Shown here in pieces: positions 1 through 5,950 of a DNA stretch of 13,319 bases; position 1 is the stretch's first letter; every line of letters begins with the position of its first letter. The stretch covers positions 1-13,319 of the forward strand of contig CAINXK010000057.1 of NCBI GenBank assembly GCA_903854805.1, given 5' to 3'. Position numbers and translations under genes: made by a program. The DNA is from an uncultured Anaerolineae bacterium. GTDB lineage: Bacteria; Chloroflexota; Anaerolineae; Anaerolineales; Villigracilaceae. The notes under the pieces were generated by a model. That model was given only the letters and a program-made list of their open reading frames with translations, did not search any database and was not told where the DNA came from.

Positions 1-120
1 AAGCCCACGCCTACCAAGGATAAAAACGCTGATGATGCTGGCTCAAGTGGCAGCTCCTGCCCGGCCGGACAGTCGTATGTCTGTTCCGGTATCGCGCATA
101 TTACCTGTACCTGTAAATAG
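1..120 (+). CDS. 3' end of a truncated Cys-rich protein gene (partial)
   Basis: Frame 1 is open from the first base to a TAG at 118-120 and would encode the last 39 residues of a protein whose start lies outside the window. The peptide begins with a Pro/Thr/Lys/Asp/Ser-rich stretch (KPTPTKDKNADD, then GSSGSS) that looks like a linker. It ends in a compact segment with four cysteines, pattern C-x7-C-x7-C-x-C, two residues before the stop. A strong intrinsic terminator begins 35 bases after the stop, which supports this being a real gene end on the plus strand. A low-complexity linker followed by a small Cys-rich tail fits a secreted or surface-exposed protein, but this is inference. I do not recognise the family. 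The ATG-initiated frame starting at 32 runs straight through the terminator hairpin and is the less likely reading. Confidence 0.55.
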   Translation, partial: KPTPTKDKNADDAGSSGSSCPAGQSYVCSGIAHITCTCK

Positions 121-154
121 ACGGCTGCCTGGCAAGCCGGCCCAAAAAAGATTG

Positions 155-205
155 AAGACCGTTCCTGGTGAGGCTTTTGAGCCATATCCAGGAATGGTCT
201 TTTTT
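155..205 (+). terminator. Rho-independent terminator
   Basis: The arms AAGACCGTTCCTGG (155-168) and CCAGGAATGGTCTT (188-201) pair over 14 positions with one G-U. The loop is 19 bases, and the T run covers 200-205. It ends the transcript of the partial gene that stops at 120. An A run at 144-149 on the other side could give weak activity on the minus strand too, for the regulator gene that ends at 366. Confidence 0.8.
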
Positions 206-365
206 AAGATTGAATTTTAGATGATTGTTGGCTGGTCAATTTTCCAAACTGCGCCGCCCTTATAAGCTGCCACCCAAATGACCATTTCTAATCGTCAATG
301 ATAAGTGTGCAGTACTCCGCGCTGCATCGCATTGACGCGGGCGGTTTTGATGTTGGCAGGAAACC

Positions 366-698
366 CTACTCAAAAGTTTCCATCAGGGCGACCTGTTTTG
401 CCAGGATCTCACCCATGGCGGCGCGTAAAAGATCAAGAGCCTGGGTCAGGCGTTCGTCAGCCAGGTTGTAGATGATCACCGTTCCATGCCGTTCAGTATT
501 TACCATGCCGCGCTCGCGAAGGATTTTTAGGTGTCGCGATACCAGAGATTGGGTCAGGTTAAGGGCGCTGTACAATTCGGTGACATTCTTAGGCCCATTG
601 GCCAGTTCATATAAGATCAGGATGCGGTTGGGGTCAGCCAGACCGCCACAGATTTGGGCGTGTAACTGGGTAATTTCGGTTTTAAGAGGTGATGTCAT
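366..698 (-). CDS. ArsR/SmtB-family HTH transcriptional regulator
   Basis: A 110-residue protein, the usual size for an ArsR-family winged-helix repressor. Seen: the family entry motif ICGGLADPNRILIL (16-29), the helix-turn-helix from about 37 to 61 with recognition helix TQSLVSRHLKILRERG, and the beta-wing around 66-77 (NTERHGTVIIYNL). The classical metal-binding ELCVCDL motif of alpha-3 sensors is absent; that position reads NVTELY. Only one Cys (residue 17) is present, so a two-Cys sulfide or metal switch of the BigR/CadC kind is unlikely. The signal is therefore unknown. The start ATG has GGAAAG about 8 bases upstream. The gene is divergent from the DUF3054 gene, with inverted repeats in between, which suggests autoregulation and control of that neighbour. 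This last point is inference from layout. Confidence 0.93.
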   Translation of the reverse strand: MTSPLKTEITQLHAQICGGLADPNRILILYELANGPKNVTELYSALNLTQSLVSRHLKILRERGMVNTERHGTVIIYNLADERLTQALDLLRAAMGEILAKQVALMETFE

Positions 699-699
699 G

Positions 700-716
700 G
701 TTACACTTTCCGTAAC
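700..716. promoter_or_regulatory. Inverted repeat overlapping the regulator's RBS (candidate operator)
   Basis: GTTAC (700-704) and GTAAC (712-716) are perfect 5-bp arms around a 7-base spacer. The element sits directly against the ATG of the ArsR-type gene and covers its Shine-Dalgarno. Short arms mean that chance cannot be excluded. Confidence 0.3.
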
Positions 717-739
717 TGGTGCATTGTTAAAGTTTTTAG

Positions 740-783
740 AATTATAACTGGATATAAACTGTTAGATTTGAGAAGTTATAATT
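740..783. promoter_or_regulatory. AT-rich inverted repeat in the divergent promoter region
   Basis: AATTATAAC (740-748) and GTTATAATT (775-783) are perfect 9-bp arms 26 bases apart, in the gap between the divergent ArsR-type and DUF3054 genes. Each arm contains a TATAAT hexamer in the outward direction (minus 746-741 for the regulator, plus 777-782 for the membrane protein), so the arms could be the two -10 boxes. No good -35 is visible for either. ArsR-family operators are AT-rich inverted repeats, which fits a shared operator/promoter; this is not proven. Confidence 0.42.
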
Positions 784-875
784 GCGGCTGCCCGGGGATA
801 TCCGGGGCACTGAGATTATTGTAAAAAAAGTAAACCCATTTTGTGGGGTCAAAACCAGTCCTTGAAGAGGAAATT

Positions 876-1256
876 ATGAAGAATGGATCGCGCCTGCTAT
901 TTTTTGGTGATCTGCTCACCTGCGCAATTTTGACATTGATCGGTTTCGCCTCGCACAATGAGGTGGGTTCGAATTACCTGGTGCGGATGTTCGTCAATTT
1001 TGTGGCACTCGCATTTGCCTGGCTGGCTGCTGCCTGGGGCCTGGGCCTGTACGATCTTGCGCGTATTGCAGATCCACGCCAGTTGTGGCGGCCACTGCTG
1101 GCAGCCGGGTTGGCCGGTTCGCTGGCAGCAGTCTTACGTGGCTTGCTGCTTGGCGCGGATGTCAAACCGGTTTTTGCATTGGTGCTGAGCGCAACCACGG
1201 CGCTGGGGATGTTGGTCTGGCGCTGGTGGTGGGGACGGCTGGCCATGCGGTCTTAG
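876..1256 (+). CDS. DUF3054-family integral membrane protein
   Basis: A small, very hydrophobic protein of 126 residues. The start chosen is the ATG at 876, with an AGAGG Shine-Dalgarno five bases upstream. The GTG at 843 would add 11 residues, but they are polar and would contain the ribosome-binding site. Four membrane segments are likely at about 6-24, 39-58, 71-91 and 98-116. The opening MKNGSRLLFFGDLLT, with a Gly-Asp inside the first helix and ..IGFASHNE after it, and the Arg-Pro before helix 3 agree with DUF3054, a family of unknown function. It is divergent from the ArsR-type regulator and probably its regulatory target. No terminator with a T run follows. The function is unknown; family assignment is by pattern memory only. 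Confidence 0.85.
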   Translation: MKNGSRLLFFGDLLTCAILTLIGFASHNEVGSNYLVRMFVNFVALAFAWLAAAWGLGLYDLARIADPRQLWRPLLAAGLAGSLAAVLRGLLLGADVKPVFALVLSATTALGMLVWRWWWGRLAMRS

Positions 1257-1354
1257 GGTCCGGTTGGCTGCGTCTGTATCAACCCGGATCGTGTCTCTGG
1301 GTGCAGGTCAGGCCAGCCTCCAGACAATGCAGCCCGTGAAACAAGCAGGTTGGT

Positions 1355-1380
1355 TGATTCGGAAAATATTTTCCAAATCA
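1355..1380. repeat. 26-bp near-perfect palindrome
   Basis: The core GGAAAATATTTTCC (1361-1374) is a perfect 14-bp palindrome. It is flanked by TGATT (1355-1359) and AATCA (1376-1380), which are also complementary; only the C1360/A1375 pair breaks the symmetry. It lies in the gap between two converging genes, where an operator is not expected. There is no T run, so it is not a standard terminator. The form resembles a dimeric-repressor site, but no regulated gene is obvious. Confidence 0.5.
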
Positions 1381-1463
1381 CCGCAAATATCCTGTGCTGC
1401 TTTGCGGTTGTGAATTTATCCCAAACGAGCCTGAAAGCTAGAGCCGTGCCGTTCCGGCGAGAA

Positions 1464-2495
1464 TTAAAGCGGTTCGACGGCCTGGCGCAAGGCGTGTAGA
1501 TTGGCTGGCGGGACCAGCATATTGGTGGCGCAGCCTGGAGCCAGCAGGAAGCGCCGGCCGCTGGTGCGCAGTGCGCCGCGCGCTTCTTCGATCACCTGCC
1601 CGGGCGATCCAATTTGCAGGGCACCATGTTCATCCACGCCGCCCACCAGGGCCAGGTTTGTGCGCTGACCAGCCTCGGCGATCTGCGGGTTTTGCTGAGC
1701 GCTGGCTGCCCAATTGATGGCATGTACCGGGTAATCTAAAACTGCATCGAAATAAACCCGGGCTCCGCAGATATGAAGCAGATTGAAGGGCGCGGATTGA
1801 ACCGCGCGCAGCAGTTGTAAATCGTAAGGTTTGCCAAATTCGGAAAATTCAGCCTGGCTTAATATGCCTTCCCGAGCCAGCTTGGTGATGGCAAAAAACA
1901 GCCCACTGGCACCGCTTTCCAGCACAGCGCTGGCATAGGCGCTTAACGTGCTGGTGATTTGCTGCAAGGCATTGTGTACCCCCTGTGGGTTTTCAGCGAT
2001 GTACTGGCGCAGGCCATCGTATTGCGATTGGACAACGGCCTCAGTGCTGTGGGTGGCCGGACGTCCCACCAGGAAGCCGAGCACCGAAAGCGGGGAAAAC
2101 AGGGTTTGCAAGAAGTGGGCCCCACCCATGCCCGCCTTGATCTGCCTTAAAAGCTCCAGTTGACCGGCAAAGACCCCGGAAGTTGGGCTGACGGCCTCGA
2201 TCTTATCCAGGTCAGCTGGAGAATGCAGGGGGCCGTCCAGCAGTCGCGGGTAGACATGCGTATAGTTGTTGTAATCGTAGCGGTTGCCCCAGGCTTCGGC
2301 ATAATAAGTGGCACGTGGATTAACTTTTAACCAATCCCAATCATAGGTATGAAAATATTGCAGGCTGGCGGCTGCCAGGGTTTCGGGTTGGGTCTCGGCA
2401 GGGATAAAATGCTGCCAGGCCGATACAGGCACCCGGTCGAGGTCTTCCCCTTTTAGGGCGGCGCCCACCCTTTCGCGTTTTGAGAGCTGTTGCAT
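1464..2495 (-). CDS. URO-D superfamily protein, corrinoid methyltransferase-like
   Basis: A 343-residue protein of the uroporphyrinogen decarboxylase / MtaA-CmuA superfamily. The start chosen is the second of two close ATGs (2495), because AAAGGGA lies six bases before it and touches the first ATG (2501). Seen: the N-terminal family motif [22 protein letters not shown], and the C-terminal half with LLHICG (His241, Cys243) and APGCATN (Cys322). Known: His-X-Cys-Xn-Cys binds zinc in methylcobamide:coenzyme M methyltransferases, and the spacing here is similar. The arginine-rich N-terminal signature of true HemE (RPPVWLMRQAGR-like) is missing, so heme synthesis is unlikely. Inferred: a methyl-transfer enzyme acting with a corrinoid protein, but no corrinoid protein gene or activase is next to it. 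It appears monocistronic. A TATAAT at 2609-2604 could be its -10, without a good -35. Confidence 0.88.
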   Translation of the reverse strand: MQQLSKRERVGAALKGEDLDRVPVSAWQHFIPAETQPETLAAASLQYFHTYDWDWLKVNPRATYYAEAWGNRYDYNNYTHVYPRLLDGPLHSPADLDKIEAVSPTSGVFAGQLELLRQIKAGMGGAHFLQTLFSPLSVLGFLVGRPATHSTEAVVQSQYDGLRQYIAENPQGVHNALQQITSTLSAYASAVLESGASGLFFAITKLAREGILSQAEFSEFGKPYDLQLLRAVQSAPFNLLHICGARVYFDAVLDYPVHAINWAASAQQNPQIAEAGQRTNLALVGGVDEHGALQIGSPGQVIEEARGALRTSGRRFLLAPGCATNMLVPPANLHALRQAVEPL

Positions 2496-2941
2496 GGTCA
2501 TTCCCTTTTTACAGTTGAATTGTATTTGCTGATTAACTATTTTATCGTCAATCCTGGTCATAAAAATATCATCTTACCGGATGCACCAACCGCAAGAGCT
2601 TTGATTATATCGTTATCCAGAAAAGTTTTTACGCTGCCCACTTTGCCATGTTGCCCGGCCGTGCTTGCCTGTCTGGCAAGTAGCCACTTCGATTTAAACA
2701 TGGCTGTTTATGGCTAAATTGAGCCAATTATATTTACTCACCGCATCGACTGGCCAGTGGATGGAACATTTCCAGATCGATGAAAATTATTTCCTGCGGA
2801 GCAAACTACCGATTTCTACTTATCGGCAGTGAGTGGTTGTGATCGTGTAACCCTGAACCGGGGTACCCGAGAGTAAATGTCGTTCGTTGATCGGGAAAAT
2901 GTCTGATCTGACAACGCCAGATCAGGTACCCTGTTTTTATT
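2496..2941. other. Intergenic region upstream of the URO-D-like gene
   Basis: 446 bases without a supportable gene. The first part should hold the promoter of the URO-D-like gene; TATAAT on the minus strand at 2609-2604 and again at 2732-2727 are the best -10 matches, neither with a convincing -35. GGGTACCC at 2861-2868 is a small perfect palindrome. The right end carries the hairpin at 2903-2925. The plus-strand frame 2490-2717 has no family features. Confidence 0.5.
2896..2925 (-). terminator. Hairpin, probable terminator of the thioredoxin operon
   Basis: CTGATCTG (2903-2910) and CAGATCAG (2918-2925) form a perfect 8-bp stem with a 7-base loop, 17 bases downstream of the thioredoxin-like stop codon. 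On the minus strand it is followed by ACATTTT (2902-2896), a short T run. On the plus strand a T5 lies nine bases after the stem. It is weaker than the other terminators in this window. Confidence 0.5.
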
Positions 2942-3355
2942 TCAGACGCTGCCGTGGATCTGCTTGAACAGCTGCTCAGCCCTTGTGACCCCGTAGTTGA
3001 TATGCTTTACCTGCCCGCGCGGATCGATTACAAAGGTTGTGGGCACGCTCAAAACACCCCAACGGCTGGCCAGGTCGGGTCTCTGCGAAGCGTCAATTTC
3101 AAAGACCTGCAGGGCATCCCCCAGCCGCTGGCTGAGCTGGTGGATTGCGGGGCGCTGGATTGTTTTGCAGGGAACGCAAGCCGGCGTAGTAAAGTAAACC
3201 AGGGCGAAGCTGCCCGGCCGCCGCGCTTCAAGGTCAGTCAACAGACCCGGTGTGCGCAGCTGCGTCCAGTGCTGGTAGAGCATGGAAATGCCAAAACCAC
3301 CAGCAATCAGTAAAAGTGCAATTCCGGCACGCGTCAAGGCATCCATGGCATCCAT
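2942..3355 (-). CDS. Membrane-anchored thioredoxin-fold protein
   Basis: A 137-residue protein with one N-terminal membrane segment (about 8-27, no lipobox) and a thioredoxin domain from about 36 to 133. Seen: the redox motif TTPACVPCKTIQRP with Cys60 and Cys63 (C-V-P-C instead of C-G-P-C), the conserved FEID strand, and the cis-proline in SVPTTFVID (Pro105). By the positive-inside pattern the domain faces outside the membrane. The expected role is thiol-disulfide exchange with extracytoplasmic proteins or with a membrane partner. The ATG lies three bases after the stop of the DUF4395 gene, so the two are translationally coupled; AGCAGG seven bases upstream is a weak ribosome-binding site. 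The first 18 bases are a tandem 9-bp duplication (3338-3346 and 3347-3355), giving a second in-frame ATG at codon 4. Confidence 0.9.
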   Translation of the reverse strand: MDAMDALTRAGIALLLIAGGFGISMLYQHWTQLRTPGLLTDLEARRPGSFALVYFTTPACVPCKTIQRPAIHQLSQRLGDALQVFEIDASQRPDLASRWGVLSVPTTFVIDPRGQVKHINYGVTRAEQLFKQIHGSV

Positions 3356-3358
3356 GGC

Positions 3359-3844
3359 TCAGCCTGCTTTGGGTTTTATGCCGGGGAAAATTCCTGCAGG
3401 TGGGGTTTTAACGAAGCCAGGAACTTTTAATTTCCCCAGCCAGTAGTACATGGCGCAGCCAACGCAGAAACCGCCAAAGGCGTTCAGGGCTGCCAGGGCC
3501 ACCACGAACCAGACCAGGCCCCAGCCCAGAATGTTTGCGCCCAGGAAGAGCGCCAGGGCGCCACTGGTCATGAAGATGAAGCCGATGAACTGCGCAAAAC
3601 GGTGCGGCTCGGGGTTGTCATCGAGCACATCGGGCTTGAGCAAGCCGAGCGGTTTATAGAAATGGCGGTAGAGCAGCAGGAAACCAGGTATCTTGAGCAG
3701 AGATCCGATGCCCATTATAGCGGCGACCAGGGCGGCCAGGAGCGGTAGGTTGAATATGAAGGCCAGGATGTTGAGCAGGATGATCGTCAACTGATTTGCC
3801 TTCAGGGCAGAATGGTCTACTTTTTGTAAATTTTCGGTGATCAT
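3359..3844 (-). CDS. DUF4395-family integral membrane protein with Cys pair
   Basis: A 161-residue hydrophobic protein with GGGAGT seven bases before its ATG. Seen: the N-terminal KVDHSALKANQ segment before two closely spaced hydrophobic stretches (about 19-50), a polar loop with the characteristic DNPEPHRFAQFIG (76-88), two more membrane segments (about 84-103 and 106-135), and a Cys pair FCVGC (Cys127, Cys130) inside or at the end of the last one. This order matches DUF4395, whose function is not established. Its immediate neighbour is a thioredoxin-like protein, and the membrane-embedded C-x-x-C makes an electron-passing role plausible, by analogy with CcdA/DsbD or DsbB-type relays. That is inference. 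It is the first gene of a two-gene operon read from the promoter at 3934-3962. Confidence 0.88.
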   Translation of the reverse strand: MITENLQKVDHSALKANQLTIILLNILAFIFNLPLLAALVAAIMGIGSLLKIPGFLLLYRHFYKPLGLLKPDVLDDNPEPHRFAQFIGFIFMTSGALALFLGANILGWGLVWFVVALAALNAFGGFCVGCAMYYWLGKLKVPGFVKTPPAGIFPGIKPKAG

Positions 3845-3900
3845 GTTACTACTCCCTTGTGTTTTATTGTGAGAGCTGGCTTTGCAAACGCAAGCTGTTT

Positions 3901-3943
3901 GGCTGAATATTAAATACGACTAAATAGGTCGTTATTATCAGCC
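3901..3943 (-). promoter_or_regulatory. Inverted repeats at the start site of the DUF4395-thioredoxin operon
   Basis: ACGAC (3916-3920) and GTCGT (3928-3932) are perfect arms 7 bases apart, immediately downstream of the -10 and covering the expected transcription start. An outer pair, GGCTGA (3901-3906) and TCAGCC (3938-3943), brackets them. Together they could be an operator, or a two-part hairpin at the very 5' end of the transcript. Confidence 0.45.
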
Positions 3944-3962
3944 TTTGTCGTGGATCTGTCAA
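3934..3962 (-). promoter_or_regulatory. Sigma-70-type promoter of the DUF4395-thioredoxin operon
   Basis: On the minus strand TTGACA (3962-3957) is followed, after 17 bases, by GATAAT (3939-3934). This is a consensus -35, optimal spacing and a one-mismatch -10. Transcription would start near 3927, giving a leader of about 80 bases before the DUF4395 ATG. Confidence 0.75.
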
Positions 3963-4162
3963 GCCTTGCGGATATGACTCAGCCTGGAATGGTTTGGATG
4001 TGTTGCTGCGCGATAGGAGTGTCCTGGATAGACCCTGGGCTTGCTGACGAATTGTTGGAATGGCGCTGGTTTGCCCCAGGCGGCGCCAGTAGGAGTTTAC
4101 CGGTTCCATGCTGCCCGCTTTTATAGTATAAATCCGATTGATTAAGTAGGATATTGGTTGTT
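3963..4162. other. Intergenic stretch between promoter and terminator
   Basis: About 200 bases between the DUF4395 promoter and the terminator of the cystathionine synthase gene. I see no gene: the minus-strand frame 3864-4109 runs across the promoter and operator and has no family features. A minus-strand TATACT at 4130-4125 lacks a -35. Confidence 0.4.
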
Positions 4163-4197
4163 TATAAAATCAGGGTAAACTTCGCCCTGATTTTATA
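4163..4197 (-). terminator. Bidirectional-looking intrinsic terminator
   Basis: A 13-bp perfect stem, 4163-4175 with 4185-4197 (core AAAATCAGGG / CCCTGATTTT), and a 9-base loop. The A/T tracts are inside the stem base, so it can act on both strands. It lies 54 bases after the stop of the cystathionine gamma-synthase gene, whose transcript it should end. Confidence 0.8.
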
Positions 4198-4251
4198 TGA
4201 CTTAGCAGCCAGGAATTTCAGTATAAACTAACCAGAGGTCAAAGTATATTT

Positions 4252-5463
4252 TCAAATGCTTTCTAAGGCTTGCTCGAGGTCGGCGATCAGGTCTTTGGGG
4301 TCTTCAAGTCCGAGTGCCAGGCGCACAAGGTTTTGAGGGATGCCCTGAGCCAGACATTCGGCCGGGTTAAGATCAGAGTAGGCTTGGGCTGCCACGTGCA
4401 GGATCAGGCTTTCGGTGCCGCCCAGGGATGGCGAAATATACGGGATTTTCAGAGAGTCGATAAATCGGAAGGTTTCCTGGCGCCCGCCTTTGATGGCCAG
4501 GGAGAGCAGACCACCGAAGCCCAGCATTTGTTTCCTGGCGATTTCGTGCCCGGGGTGGCTTTTCAGGCCGGGATAGTAGACCCGTTCCACCCTGGGATGG
4601 CTGGTAAGGAATTCTGCCACTTGCTGGGCGGTCTGGTTTTGCTGCCGGATTCGCAAGTTTAGGGTTTTCATCCCGCGCAGCAGCAGATAGGCTGTATTGG
4701 GGTCAGAGATGCCGCCCAGAATGCCGATGTAGTCCCGGATGGGTTTGAGGATTTTTTCGCTGCCGGCGATGAACCCGGCCAGCAGGTCATTGTGTCCGCC
4801 CAGGTATTTTGTGGCGGAATGGGTGACGATATCAATATCCCAGTCGAGCGGGCGCAGGTTGATCGGCGTGGAAAAGGTGGCATCGACCATGGTCAGTACA
4901 CCCCGGCGGCGGCCAACTTCGGCGAAGCGTTCCACATCCAGGATGTGCAGGTAAGGATTGGAGGGGGTCTCGGAGAACAGGATGCGGGTTTCGGGGCGAA
5001 TGGCAGCTTCCAGTGCGGCAAAATCTCCGAGCGGGACGACCGTGCAGCTGACGTTGAATTTTTTGAGATGTTCTTCCACAAACTGGCGGGTGCGGCGGTA
5101 GCTGTCGTCGGTCATGACGATGTGGCTGCCGCTGGGCAGCAGGCTCAGAAAGGTGAAGGTTAGCGCGGCCATGCCTGAAGCAACCTGGATGGCGGTTTCG
5201 GCATTTTCCAGGGCTGCCAGGCGCGCCTCAGAGGCCGCCACCGTGGGGTTACCATAGCGGCCATATTCAAAACGGTCTGCTACATGGCCTTTGTTGTGAG
5301 CTTCCTGGTAACTGACGACATCTTCCATGTTGTCGAAGGTGTAGGTGGATGTTTGAAAAATCGGGTCGATCAGGGCGTGACCGGCTTTGAGGCGGGTTTC
5401 GCCGGCGTGTACAGAGCGTGTGGCTGATGACCACTGATCAGCTGGGGAGGACGGGTTGGTCAT
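4252..5463 (-). CDS. metB: Cystathionine gamma-synthase (plant-like), PLP-dependent
   Basis: A 403-residue cytosolic enzyme of the Cys/Met-metabolism PLP family. It is expected to join an activated homoserine ester with cysteine to give cystathionine. Seen: YGRYGNPT (67-74), SGMAA (96-100), TDDSYRRTRQF (118-128), the cofactor Asp194 in VDATFSTP, the PLP-binding Lys219 in THSATKYLGGHND, the LGGISDPN segment, and KIPYISPSLGGTES near the C-terminus. The TDDSYRRTR block, GGHNDLLAGF and RGMKTLNLRIRQQN resemble plant-type cystathionine gamma-synthase more than the longer O-acetylhomoserine sulfhydrylases. Start: the ATG at 5463, with AGGAG five bases upstream; an upstream in-frame ATG at 5514 lies in the riboswitch expression platform and would not be used. 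The gene stands alone and is controlled by a SAM riboswitch, which supports methionine synthesis over methionine breakdown. Cystathionine gamma-lyase or homocysteine-forming variants cannot be excluded by sequence alone. Confidence 0.88.
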   Translation of the reverse strand: MTNPSSPADQWSSATRSVHAGETRLKAGHALIDPIFQTSTYTFDNMEDVVSYQEAHNKGHVADRFEYGRYGNPTVAASEARLAALENAETAIQVASGMAALTFTFLSLLPSGSHIVMTDDSYRRTRQFVEEHLKKFNVSCTVVPLGDFAALEAAIRPETRILFSETPSNPYLHILDVERFAEVGRRRGVLTMVDATFSTPINLRPLDWDIDIVTHSATKYLGGHNDLLAGFIAGSEKILKPIRDYIGILGGISDPNTAYLLLRGMKTLNLRIRQQNQTAQQVAEFLTSHPRVERVYYPGLKSHPGHEIARKQMLGFGGLLSLAIKGGRQETFRFIDSLKIPYISPSLGGTESLILHVAAQAYSDLNPAECLAQGIPQNLVRLALGLEDPKDLIADLEQALESI

Positions 5464-5478
5464 ATTTTCTCCTGGATT

Positions 5479-5506
5479 AAAAAGACCTCTTCCTAAAAGA
5501 AAGAGG
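5479..5506 (-). terminator. Riboswitch-controlled intrinsic terminator
   Basis: CCTCTTTC (minus strand 5506-5499) pairs with GGAAGAGG (5493-5486) around a 5-base loop, then TC and T5 (5483-5479). The T run ends 15 bases before the metB ATG. Its 5' arm overlaps the antiterminator strand at 5508-5502, so the two structures exclude each other. Confidence 0.88.
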
Positions 5507-5646
5507 CAAAACAATCATCGTTCGCGCTGACGCGGTCTGCCTCTCATCTTCCAGAAAACGTCTGTCGAAATTGGCACCGTATCAGTTTTGGCTGACCGGT
5601 TGTCGAGGCATCAAAGGGTCGTTCCCTCAGCCTCTCTGGATAAGAG
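5502..5646 (-). promoter_or_regulatory. SAM-I (S-box) riboswitch
   Basis: Read on the minus strand. P1 is CTCTTATC (5646-5639) paired with GATGAGAG (5548-5541), including one G-U. Inside are the conserved core blocks: AGAGAGGCTGAGGGA (kink-turn and P2 entry, from 5637), CGACCC, TTTGATGCC, TCGACAACC (around 5607-5599), and GGTGCCAATTTC (around 5578-5567); P3 (GTCAG/CTGAT) and P4 (CAGA/TCTG) are visible. These match the SAM-I consensus. AGAGGCA (5544-5538), partly within the 3' arm of P1, can instead pair with TGCCTCT (5508-5502), forming an antiterminator. With SAM bound P1 is stable, the antiterminator cannot form, and the terminator at 5479-5506 stops transcription before the cystathionine gamma-synthase gene. 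This is the known OFF-switch logic of S-box leaders. Confidence 0.96.
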
Positions 5647-5695
5647 CAAAGTGTTTATTCAATTGTATGAAATAAATGCGACTACATTGGGCGAT

Positions 5696-5723
5696 ATTAT
5701 ATAGATTTTGATGGGGCTGTCAA
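5696..5723 (-). promoter_or_regulatory. Sigma-70-type promoter of the metB riboswitch transcript
   Basis: Minus strand TTGACA (5723-5718), 16-base spacer, TATAAT (5701-5696): full consensus in both boxes. Start near 5689 places the riboswitch P1 about 43 bases into the transcript and gives a leader of roughly 225 bases. Confidence 0.88.
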
Positions 5724-5808
5724 GGAATCGCAGTTCGGCTTCTGCGTGACGAAATTTTTGCCTTACGAAAAACTAAAAACAGGGTGATTGGCTCATTTTT
5801 TGATATAA

Positions 5809-5943
5809 GCGGCGTTATTTGCCGTATTTTCGACCGTATCCCAGTCCGTTAACCAGGTTCATAACTGTGTTAACGGACTGGCGATTTTAGGGCTCACGGC
5901 TGATTTGGCCTATGTGATCGTGATCGGCAAGCGGGTGCTTTAG
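5809..5943 (+). pseudogene. Possible small ORF or gene remnant without a start codon
   Basis: A frame is open from 5809 to the TAG at 5941-5943 (44 codons) with no ATG. Its C-terminal part reads like a hydrophobic helix (GLAILGLTADLAYVIVIGK) followed by RVL. A strong terminator starts seven bases after the stop, as for a genuine gene end. The frame contains a 13-bp-arm inverted repeat, which argues for a structural element instead. It matches no family I recognise; chance openness is quite possible. Confidence 0.2.
5841..5881. repeat. Perfect inverted repeat with 13-bp arms
   Basis: CCAGTCCGTTAAC (5841-5853) and GTTAACGGACTGG (5869-5881) are fully complementary around a 15-base loop. After the right arm comes CGATTTT, a poor T run, so a plus-strand terminator is possible but weak. 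It could also be a hairpin of a small RNA or an insertion scar. Confidence 0.6.
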
Positions 5944-5950
5944 CAGTTGA

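Noticed and set aside
32..220. Plus-strand ATG frame of 62 codons at the left edge
   Set aside because: It reads through the intrinsic terminator at 155-205 and has no family features; frame 1 ending at 120 is the better reading.
776..958. Minus-strand frame of 60 codons opposite the start of the DUF3054 gene
   Set aside because: It overlaps the divergent promoter region and the real gene's ribosome-binding site and start, and shows no recognisable domain.
2490..2717. Plus-strand frame of 75 codons upstream of the URO-D-like gene
   Set aside because: It starts inside the 5' end of the URO-D-like gene on the other strand and looks like translated intergenic DNA.
3864..4109. Minus-strand frame of 81 codons upstream of DUF4395
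   Set aside because: It contains the TTGACA-N17-GATAAT promoter and the inverted repeats, lacks a ribosome-binding site, and its composition is not protein-like.
5464..5514. Upstream start for the cystathionine gamma-synthase giving 17 more residues
   Set aside because: These codons lie in the riboswitch terminator and leader, and the good AGGAG site belongs to the ATG at 5463.
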